Shown: in pieces, positions 55,128 to 62,083 of the stretch
How positions within the stretch are numbered: the first letter of the stretch is position 1
Layout of the letters: each line of letters opens with the position of its first letter
DNA from: Photobacterium kishitanii
Lineage (GTDB): Bacteria > Pseudomonadota > Gammaproteobacteria > Enterobacterales > Vibrionaceae
Length of the DNA stretch: 64,000 nucleotides
NCBI RefSeq assembly: GCF_003026355.1
Contig: NZ_PYON01000002.1
Location: forward strand, 186,001 to 250,000
Direction of reading: 5' to 3'
Translations under genes and position numbers: made by a program
Notes under the pieces: generated by a model
Told to the model about the DNA's origin: nothing
The model's database searches: none
What the model saw: only the letters and a program-made list of their open reading frames with translations

Positions 55128-55575
55128 GAAGTGCTCCTTGGTTTATGAGTTATTCAGAAGCAAAGTTTATGCTTCAATTTATGGTAGTAGTTTATGGAAT
55201 AAAATATTCACGCCTTGAGATCTAGATCACAAAAATCAGGCTGTTTCAGTAGATTAATGATGTTGATTACCATATCTGTTGAAAGTGTGAAGGGTATCGT
55301 TTTCTTTTTTATGGCTGTTTAAGTGAATTATTAGGCTGGAAGTGATAATTAAAATATTTAATTGATTGATTTATATATTTTTTGTTTTTGATCGATAGTT
55401 TTATTTATCTGTACTTAAAAAATTAATAACCACTAAAATGTAATGGATTACATTAAGCTGATTGTTATTGATGGTGTTTATGGTAAAAACAGTCATTCAA
55501 ATAATGAGTGTTGAAAGAGGTTCTTCTTGAACATGATCTTGGGTAGAATTAACCCAAAAGGTCGCTGAGAATAAT
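55128..55575. other. Divergent regulatory region between deoD and a small DUF3283-like gene
   Basis: No gene seen in 448 bases. The left part has the CRP-like site for deoD; the centre is very A+T-rich; the right part carries the promoter of the small gene at 55576. Confidence 0.55.
55215..55232. promoter_or_regulatory. Candidate cAMP-CRP site upstream of deoD
   Basis: TTGAGATCTAGATCACAA matches the symmetrical CRP consensus TGTGATCTAGATCACA closely, including the perfect GATCTAGATC centre. It fits the known CRP control of deo genes. Confidence 0.65.
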
Positions 55576-55782
55576 ATGTATAATTTAACCCAATTATCAG
55601 ACAGTGAGAGAATGCGTATCGAGTTAGATAAGCAAGCTTCTTACACCGTTTGGAAAGTGAAAAATGGCAAAGTCGGTTATGAGGCTTTTGCTGAATTAAC
55701 CAATAATATTGAAGATGATGACGAGCGTGATTTTTGTCAGCAAGCCATTATGAAATATAAGACACTAATGGGTGTTAACTAA
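55576..55782 (+). CDS. Small conserved protein, DUF3283-like
   Basis: This 68-residue soluble protein is charged and largely helical. The sequence ELDKQASYTVWKVKNGKVGYEAF followed by DDDERDFCQQAIMKYK resembles DUF3283, a short family found in Vibrionaceae, as far as I recall. No signal peptide or motif with a known role. It has its own promoter region and is monocistronic. Confidence 0.65.
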   Translation: MYNLTQLSDSERMRIELDKQASYTVWKVKNGKVGYEAFAELTNNIEDDDERDFCQQAIMKYKTLMGVN

Positions 55783-55876
55783 TACCGAATAATAGCCATA
55801 TAAAGCCCAGCATACAGATCCTATGTATGCTGGAGAAAAATAATAATTGATGCTAGATACTTAAATCATCTGAATG

Positions 55877-56344
55877 TTAATGATGATGCATTTTAGCCTG
55901 TTCATTACCAGTGTATGTCGCTGGTTTAACAGCAACATCCACTGTTATTTCACCAGCGTATTTAAAGATCAATGTCAGTGGAAAGTGTGAATCAATTGTT
56001 GGCACTTCGGTGAGATTAAATAGCATTACGTGAAAGCCACCAGGCTCTAATTGTTGCTGATGTTCAGCGGTAACTGTAATGGTATCAACCTGTCGCATTT
56101 GCATTAATCCATTGCCATTATTTAAAGTATGTAACTCGACAATTTCAGCGATAGGTGAGCGTGCTGCTATAAGGGTATCGTCAATCTTGCTGTGATTGAT
56201 AATTGATAAAAAAGCGGCAGCAACCTTAGATGTGGGTGGAACAGCTTTTGACCATGGGTGATCGATTTCGATAGCCGTTGCAGCTACTGCGGTAGGGGTG
56301 GTGACTATAATAGTCATTAATAAGGCAGTAAGTATTTTCAACAT
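55877..56344 (-). CDS. Periplasmic copper chaperone PCu(A)C
   Basis: This 155-residue Sec-exported protein of the PCuAC family has signal cleavage near AVA at about residue 21. The Cu(I) ligands form the usual pattern: His in ELHTLNNG, Met-x-Met in LMQMRQ, and His-x-Met in GGFHVML. A His-rich tail (KMHHH) adds further sites. PCuAC delivers copper to cytochrome oxidase. ATG 56344 has AAGGAAAG upstream; the longer frame lacks support. No ScoI-like partner lies next to it. Confidence 0.9.
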   Translation of the reverse strand: MLKILTALLMTIIVTTPTAVAATAIEIDHPWSKAVPPTSKVAAAFLSIINHSKIDDTLIAARSPIAEIVELHTLNNGNGLMQMRQVDTITVTAEHQQQLEPGGFHVMLFNLTEVPTIDSHFPLTLIFKYAGEITVDVAVKPATYTGNEQAKMHHH

Positions 56345-56592
56345 AATGGCTTTCCTTTGCCTGTAATATGAAATTGAATGTACTTTAATAGTGTAGTATC
56401 TATGACGATATTTCGCCGGATGTGCCAAAAATTTACACGCTAATGGTTGCTGCTAATTTATTCGAGGGTGATGATAGTAACGATTATTTATTGAGCTTAG
56501 TGTTAATATTGTGCTCGCAATGATATTAATTGAGACTATTATTTTAATATTGCGTATTCTGTGTACAGAAACTGATCAAATGGTGAATTACA

Positions 56593-56991
56593 GTGAAAAC
56601 AACTGAATTTTCTGCACTTGATGACGACAATGATAAACATGAGGTGTCGTTTTCATTACACGCAGAAAAACGTTCTGGGAATAGAGCGTCCCCGACGAAT
56701 ACTCCTGACTTTAGTCAACCAGCATCTAGCTCTGATGTTGTTAATGATAGGATGGTGACTGAAACAATGACAAAGCCACGTTCTAAGCGTTTAACGGATT
56801 GTCCTGCTTGTGATGGTAGTGTTTCTCGTCGTGCCCATTTTTGTCCTCATTGTGGTGAACCCGATCCTTCGCGTCATATGCAGCGAACACAATGGTTTTC
56901 TCGTATTGTGTGGACAATCATTATTGTTGCGGCTGGATGGTATGCTTATACTTCTTTGGTGCCGTTGATTGTTGATCGCCTTAAAGGCTGA
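56593..56991 (+). CDS. Zinc-ribbon protein with C-terminal membrane anchor
   Basis: This 132-residue protein begins with about 70 polar, low-complexity residues. A zinc ribbon follows (CPACDGSVSRRAHFCPHCGEPDPS, Cys pairs near 77-98) and one transmembrane helix near 108-128. The start is GTG. Tail-anchored zinc-ribbon proteins of this kind are common and uncharacterised. It stands alone with no informative neighbour. Confidence 0.75.
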   Translation: MKTTEFSALDDDNDKHEVSFSLHAEKRSGNRASPTNTPDFSQPASSSDVVNDRMVTETMTKPRSKRLTDCPACDGSVSRRAHFCPHCGEPDPSRHMQRTQWFSRIVWTIIIVAAGWYAYTSLVPLIVDRLKG

Positions 56992-57091
56992 TGCCATAGA
57001 TATAGCTATTAACACATTTTCGCTAATATTTAGGTATAAATATATTTACCCCAATAGTCGCTTATCGATTATTGGGGTTTTTTGTAGGTAA

Positions 57092-57331
57092 TCAATGTGT
57101 TTTTTGCATGCCACGAGTTTGATTCATTGTACGTGAACCTGCGGTACCATAACTATTAATATCGTATCGATTAGGAGAATAGCCAATACGTGAGCGGTAA
57201 CGTCGGTCGAGTGGATATAAATTAATATTGTAATTATCAATAAGTTGCTTGATCACCACATTCATTTCTTTTTGTGGTGTATTTTGTTCCCTAAGATAAT
57301 AATAAAGGTTCTCTGCGCGTTGTTGATTCAT
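57092..57331 (-). CDS. Small basic protein of unknown function
   Basis: This 79-residue soluble protein has an N-terminal helical part (QQRAENLYYYLREQNTP) and a basic, Tyr/Asn/Arg-rich tail (RRYRSRIGYSPNRYD). ATG 57331 is chosen since GGAGG lies 6 bases upstream. I do not recognise a family; the N-terminal pattern could be a short helix-loop interaction domain. It is monocistronic. Confidence 0.65.
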   Translation of the reverse strand: MNQQRAENLYYYLREQNTPQKEMNVVIKQLIDNYNINLYPLDRRYRSRIGYSPNRYDINSYGTAGSRTMNQTRGMQKTH

Positions 57332-57611
57332 TGTGCCCTCCAATAGGAAATGTTTGCTGATGAGCAATCAGGAATACACAGGAATTGGGGTTAAATAACA
57401 TCAAAGGGGTTGATGTTGTGTTGGACTAATTATATTAAATTTAAAGTAAATGATAATAAGGTTAATACTTAAATTACTTTTACTTAATAGTAATAATGTA
57501 TCGTTGATTGCGTTAATCGTTTCGTTATTTGAGTGCAAGTAATAATTTTAGTTGCTTAAAGGATTAATGCCCCTAACAATCAATTAGCCGTTAAATTAAG
57601 AGAAGACTCAG

Positions 57612-57875
57612 ATGTTCAAGCAAAGTACCAAGATAAATATAGTGAGTATCGGAGTTGGGATATTAATTTTACCATGGCTACCGCTACTTATTAGTCAACA
57701 TTCATTACTCAAAATGATGACCGATGCCATTGGTGGAATTGCGTTTGCATTAGCATGGGGAATTGGTTTGCCTGCGGTTGTAAGTTATGGTGTTGCGATA
57801 GTCGTTCTACTGGCACCAATGGCATTAGTGTTTTATTGGATAAAACACACACTAACGACCATCGCGAAGGCGTAG
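57612..57875 (+). CDS. Small two-helix membrane protein
   Basis: This 87-residue protein has two strong hydrophobic segments (about 9-28 and 40-75, the latter perhaps two helices) and a short basic end. It has no motif that I recognise. AGAGAAGA precedes the ATG. It is convergent with the 55-residue gene across a 15-bp stem-loop. Confidence 0.6.
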   Translation: MFKQSTKINIVSIGVGILILPWLPLLISQHSLLKMMTDAIGGIAFALAWGIGLPAVVSYGVAIVVLLAPMALVFYWIKHTLTTIAKA

Positions 57876-57880
57876 ATAAT

Positions 57881-57926
57881 TTATTCTGTAGTAGTAAAAT
57901 CAAACACAATAACTACTACAGAATAA
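57881..57926. terminator. Bidirectional stem-loop between convergent small genes
   Basis: A 15-bp perfect stem TTATTCTGTAGTAGT / ACTACTACAGAATAA has a 16-base loop. The terminal T-runs are short. Confidence 0.65.
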
Positions 57927-57949
57927 TTAAGATCAATAATTAAACCAAT

Positions 57950-58117
57950 TTATGCTTCGCTGATGGTAATAATGCTGATTTTTTGGTTTGGATAACGAAT
58001 CTCAAGCTCCTGCTGTGCAGTTTTATGCGAGTCTAATTCACTGGCTGCATTAATGTTGTATTGGCAAGGAACATCAAAATGTGGCGATACAACATAAGTA
58101 ACTTTGAAGTTTTTCAT
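57950..58117 (-). CDS. Small protein of 55 residues, function unknown
   Basis: This short frame encodes 55 residues beginning MKNFKVTYVVSPHFD and ending with SIITISEA. AAGG lies 9 bases before the ATG, composition is protein-like with a plausible beta-alpha-beta pattern, and a terminator-like stem follows the stop. Together these make it a likely real gene. No family recognised. Confidence 0.6.
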   Translation of the reverse strand: MKNFKVTYVVSPHFDVPCQYNINAASELDSHKTAQQELEIRYPNQKISIITISEA

Positions 58118-58305
58118 TGATAATAGCCTTAATTATTTAATCGAATAACTAAACGAATCGGCTGAAATTCTACAAATAATGCAGTGTTTTTAAATTGATC
58201 TGGCAACGATAAAAAGTGCTTTTAAGTAAATAATTGAGCAAACTTAAATGCCGGTTTTGTGAGCGATTTGGTGGTGATTGTTGCTGGAAGGCGGTTTAAA
58301 ACGAA

Positions 58306-58341
58306 TAAAACAAGAAGATTAATGATGATCTTCTTGTTTTA
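58306..58341 (-). terminator. Terminator after the C69 dipeptidase gene
   Basis: A 14-bp perfect stem TAAAACAAGAAGAT / ATCTTCTTGTTTTA has an 8-base loop, 33 bases after the stop. Confidence 0.85.
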
Positions 58342-58373
58342 ATTGACAGTCGATCTGCGGTAATTAATTAAAC

Positions 58374-59855
58374 TTACGCACCTTCAAAATGATAAGTCAT
58401 GTCTGTGGTATATGTCATTTTGGTAAATAATGTATTGGTTAACTGCTCCGTTAATGCCAATGCATCAGCGACCGTTTTTTTCTCAAACTCGTTGATTAGA
58501 GCCTGTGCTTTTTTAGGTTGGCGCTTGTAAATTTTTAGATAATTCTTTTCAAGTTCGCGTTGTTTAGATGCCGTCTGTATTTCAAACTTGTGATAAGCCG
58601 TTTGTACGATTGGAGAGAAGTCTTTCCAGTTTGTCATCGCTAACGTTTGTAGTTTACGGAATGCCCAGTTTGCAGATTCACTATCGGCTTTATTGGTACC
58701 GATAGTTAGTGCATGTGGAACTTCGGTCATACCTTGGTAATAAGGCAAGTAAACCCCAAGTGCAGTCATGCCATATGAGATGTATTCTACATCACCAATA
58801 GCTGTTGGTAAGTTAGGGCGCACTTGTAAGACATGTGATTCTTGGGTACGGAATACAGAAATAGGGCGGTAAGCTTCTTTAGGGTTTTGGGTTGCGTATG
58901 GGTCATGTGACGTACCTTGGTAATGATTACGTAACCCTTGTTCAACATCAGCAACGCTAAGTTTTTTGGTTGGTTTCAAGAAAACAGGGAAGGTTGTACC
59001 TTGATCTATCTTGGTTGTTAAACCTTGAGTGTACATGTGTTGTAATGTCCACACTCGAGGATAGTTATAAGTCACATCATTGGGTGTGTCTTGTGAATAA
59101 GCAGCATGGAAATTGAATGGCTTACCAGCTTCTGGTTTATATAAACCATGTTGTTCCGCAAAGCTAACTAATGTTGGTGATGCCATATAATTAGGGTTAT
59201 TAGGTAAGTAAGTCGTTAAACGTCCTTGGTTTGCAGAAACAAAGTATTTATTTGCAGGAATTTTTTCTGCCATCCATTGATGACCACTACCACTTTCTAA
59301 ATACCAAATACCGTCATTATCAACAAATGCAACCCCAAATCCTTCAGCAGCACCTTGAGTTTCAATGATCTTACCAAGTAACTCTACACCTTCTTTTGCA
59401 GAGTGAATACGCGGTAAAATCACGTTTTCAATAGCGTCTTCACCAATACCTGTTTTGGTTACATAGGGATCAGCTTTTAATGCTTTAGCGCCATTATAAA
59501 TGGTTTCTGTTGCTGACATACCTACACCAGCAGAGTTAAAGCCTACCTCTCCCATACTTTTATTATGAGTATCAAAATCGGACATTGAGGTGTATTGCAA
59601 TGCATCTTTTGCTGCAGGGTAGCTAAAATTATTCGCATTAGAATGGAAGTCACTTTGCTGCATTTTTTCTGCTGGGTGTAAAACAAAATGTTTAGCGTTA
59701 TTTGCTTGGTAATCTTCATTACGAGCAATGATATAAGAACCATCCGTTGTGGCTTGGTTTCCGACTAAGATAGTAGTACAGGCACTGGCTGGAAAAGCGA
59801 CAATTGCGGTTAATGCTGTGGTTACAGCTGATGCTAAAAACGTTATCTTTTTCAT
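58374..59855 (-). CDS. C69-family dipeptidase (PepD-like), exported
   Basis: This 493-residue Ntn-hydrolase of the C69 family has a signal peptide ending ASA just before Cys26 (ASA-CTTILVG). Removing it would expose Cys26 as the N-terminal nucleophile, the family's way of self-activation. Other motifs are GSYIIARNEDY (about 38-48) and GVGMSATETIYNG. C69 enzymes cleave dipeptides with broad specificity. It is monocistronic; a near-perfect CRP-like site lies about 60 bases upstream, suggesting nutrient control. Confidence 0.9.
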   Translation of the reverse strand: MKKITFLASAVTTALTAIVAFPASACTTILVGNQATTDGSYIIARNEDYQANNAKHFVLHPAEKMQQSDFHSNANNFSYPAAKDALQYTSMSDFDTHNKSMGEVGFNSAGVGMSATETIYNGAKALKADPYVTKTGIGEDAIENVILPRIHSAKEGVELLGKIIETQGAAEGFGVAFVDNDGIWYLESGSGHQWMAEKIPANKYFVSANQGRLTTYLPNNPNYMASPTLVSFAEQHGLYKPEAGKPFNFHAAYSQDTPNDVTYNYPRVWTLQHMYTQGLTTKIDQGTTFPVFLKPTKKLSVADVEQGLRNHYQGTSHDPYATQNPKEAYRPISVFRTQESHVLQVRPNLPTAIGDVEYISYGMTALGVYLPYYQGMTEVPHALTIGTNKADSESANWAFRKLQTLAMTNWKDFSPIVQTAYHKFEIQTASKQRELEKNYLKIYKRQPKKAQALINEFEKKTVADALALTEQLTNTLFTKMTYTTDMTYHFEGA

Positions 59856-59913
59856 TTTATATATATATTGATTGAATAATAATTTAGTTATACGGGGAAT
59901 CTTAGTGTGATTT

Positions 59914-59929
59914 TGTGAGGAAGGTCACT
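59914..59929. promoter_or_regulatory. Candidate cAMP-CRP site upstream of the C69 dipeptidase
   Basis: TGTGAGGAAGGTCACT matches TGTGA-N6-TCACA at nine of ten core positions. Its centre is about 66 bases before the ATG. Confidence 0.55.
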
Positions 59930-60148
59930 TTTGTATATCGATGATAGGTATAATTATTTTGCAGTTTTATACCTTATTATATTGATTTAAATTAAAATAT
60001 TCGTTAATTAAGTATAGCAATTTGTGAGGATGTAGCGGTTATTTCTCGGGGTTGATGAATTATTAAGGTATTATAAATAATAGAAATTTATGATAAATAT
60101 CAGTGATGTAATGTCATTTACTAGGGAATAAGAGGACGAGATTAACCC

Positions 60149-60817
60149 ATGAGAAATAAAACATTCATTATCAGCGCATTTACTACGTTATTACTATCAA
60201 CGTCGGCACAAGCTGCTGAATCTTTTGTTTTACAACCTGTTAGTGATAGTAATGCGATTGCACCGTTAGTTAAATTCGATGATAGCACTCATTATTTTGT
60301 TGGTATAACGGGTGGTACAAGTGATATTAGTATGACAGCTATTACGGCTAATAATACTCAGATATCTTCGCCTGATGCAGCAGGGTTTGTTGGTGCTGAT
60401 ATCGGTTTTTATACTGCTGGTGGTGCAGGGCGTATTTATTATAGTTGGCAGAAAATGTCAGCTCAGTCCAATTTGAATGGTACTAAAGCAATTGAAACTG
60501 ATGTGACGTTGCATTTATTAAATGCTGATTATATTTTCCGTGCGGATAAAACAATTAATCCTTTTATTGGCGCTCATTTAGGCTACATGATGGCAGATAG
60601 CAAAGGTCAGGATTATGGTTCAAATAGTCAATCAGATAAAGTGCTTGGTATTCAAGCTGGCGTCGCTTGGCGTATTTCAAATCATATTACGGCTGAAATT
60701 GGAGTGCGTCATACCGCAACGCAAAGCGAAGATATTAAACCGTGGTCATCAAAGAAAATGACGTCACAAATAAAAAGTATTTCAACAGGGTATGCATCAT
60801 TAAATTATCGTTTCTAA
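60149..60817 (+). CDS. Small outer-membrane beta-barrel protein
   Basis: This 222-residue barrel has a Sec signal ending AQA near residue 23. Alternating strands follow, for example GRIYYSWQKMSA and NADYIFRADKTINPFIGAHLG, and the end is YASLNYRF. It resembles the OmpW/OmpX-like 'outer membrane beta-barrel' group. No loop motif indicates function. AGAGGA lies upstream of the ATG. It is monocistronic. Confidence 0.75.
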   Translation: MRNKTFIISAFTTLLLSTSAQAAESFVLQPVSDSNAIAPLVKFDDSTHYFVGITGGTSDISMTAITANNTQISSPDAAGFVGADIGFYTAGGAGRIYYSWQKMSAQSNLNGTKAIETDVTLHLLNADYIFRADKTINPFIGAHLGYMMADSKGQDYGSNSQSDKVLGIQAGVAWRISNHITAEIGVRHTATQSEDIKPWSSKKMTSQIKSISTGYASLNYRF

Positions 60818-60906
60818 GATCATGTTTTGATTATATCCCCGTGTGATCATTGATTTGTGTAATAGCCTCGTTGAGTTATTTTCTTAAACGGTGAGAAAAC
60901 TGAAGG

Positions 60907-60934
60907 TTTACTCATCCGTTTAGCCGCGTATAAT
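60907..60934 (+). promoter_or_regulatory. Sigma-70-type promoter of the PTPS-like gene
   Basis: TTTACT (60907-60912), a 16-base spacer, and the perfect -10 TATAAT (60929-60934). The ATG inside this -10 is thus unlikely to be a start; the TTG at 60981 is preferred. Confidence 0.6.
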
Positions 60935-60980
60935 GCATCCCCCTAGTAAACGACAACCATTATCAATAAAGGACTTCACC

Positions 60981-61862
60981 TTGAAGCTATTCGTTAGAGA
61001 TCTCACTGTAATTGACGCATCTTACTTGTGCCCACAACGGGGAATGGTGGGTGAGAGTTGGATTCTTGATGTGGTGATGTCGGGTGAGTTGAATGAAATG
61101 AGCATGGTGCTTGATTTCAGCCGCGTTAAAAAGCAAATTAAACAGTTAGTTGATCAATATGTTGATCATCGGTTATTGATCCCTGCTGCATCAGCTGCAA
61201 TTCAAACCGCGACAACTAAAGCAGAATACATGACGGTTGATTTAGTGAGTGATCAACACACGATTCACTTACATAGCCCTGAACAAGCATTTTGTTTTAT
61301 TGATGCAGAAGCTATCACTATTGAAAGTGTGACGAAACATGTACAGCAAGTGTTGCTTGGTAATTTACCTGCCAATGTACAAGGCTTAGAAATCATTTTG
61401 CGTCATGAGAAAATTGATGGGGCGTTTTACCATTACAGCCATGGCTTGAAAAAACACGATGGTAATTGTCAGCGTATTGCTCATGGCCACCGTTCACCGG
61501 TTGAATTAGTAGTAAATGGTCAACGTAATGCTGATTTAGAGCAACAATGGGCGCGACGTTGGCAAGATATTTATTTAGGTTCACAAGAAGATGTTATCGG
61601 TGTCCGCGAGTTAAATTTAAGTGCGGCAGCGGCAAATATTAATGATGAAACGCATTATGGTTTTCGCTATACCGCCCCACAGGGTGAATTTGAATTAGCG
61701 ATAGCAAAGTCAGTGACTGAAATTTTAGCAACCGACACCACTGTTGAGTTATTAGCTTGCTACATTGCTGAACAAATAAAACCACAATTAGTTGCAACTG
61801 ATCGTCTTGATGTTTTTGCTTACGAAGGCGTAGGTAAAGGCGCGATGGTAACGATAGGCTAA
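60981..61862 (+). CDS. Two-domain 6-pyruvoyltetrahydropterin synthase/QueD-like protein
   Basis: This 293-residue protein has two T-fold halves of the PTPS/6-carboxytetrahydropterin synthase family. Domain 1 (about 1-110) shows FVRDLTVIDASYLCP and VLDFSRVKKQI. Domain 2 (about 130-290) shows the HYSHGLKKHDGNCQRIAHGHRS segment, which carries the His-x-His zinc-like motif. Typical single-domain members are 120-140 residues, so this is a fused version. TTG 60981 is chosen because AAGG lies 8 bases upstream and a promoter -10 overlaps the earlier ATG. Function in queuosine or pterin metabolism is uncertain. Confidence 0.8.
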   Translation: MKLFVRDLTVIDASYLCPQRGMVGESWILDVVMSGELNEMSMVLDFSRVKKQIKQLVDQYVDHRLLIPAASAAIQTATTKAEYMTVDLVSDQHTIHLHSPEQAFCFIDAEAITIESVTKHVQQVLLGNLPANVQGLEIILRHEKIDGAFYHYSHGLKKHDGNCQRIAHGHRSPVELVVNGQRNADLEQQWARRWQDIYLGSQEDVIGVRELNLSAAAANINDETHYGFRYTAPQGEFELAIAKSVTEILATDTTVELLACYIAEQIKPQLVATDRLDVFAYEGVGKGAMVTIG

Positions 61863-61904
61863 AACTCTGTTTATTGCTTTGTAATTGATTAAAAAATAAA
61901 AAAT

Positions 61905-61957
61905 AAGCCCAATGTGATATTTGTTTTTAGGAATAATATCGGATTGGGCTTTTTTTG
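61905..61957 (+). terminator. Terminator after the PTPS-like gene
   Basis: AAGCCCAAT pairs with ATTGGGCTT, extended by GATATT/AATATC, and is followed by T7. Confidence 0.85.
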
Positions 61958-62083
61958 TGGTTGCTTTTTCATCAAAAAATGGTCAATAGTGAGAGCTTTC
62001 GCACTAAATCTAGTTATACCACTTAATAGTCAGTCATTTATGCGTAGACTTAGAATAAGTGTCATAAACAAGAGGGATCGATT

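Noticed and set aside
60933..60980. ATG 60933 as start of the PTPS-like protein
   Set aside because: It sits within a perfect -10 box and lacks a ribosome binding site.
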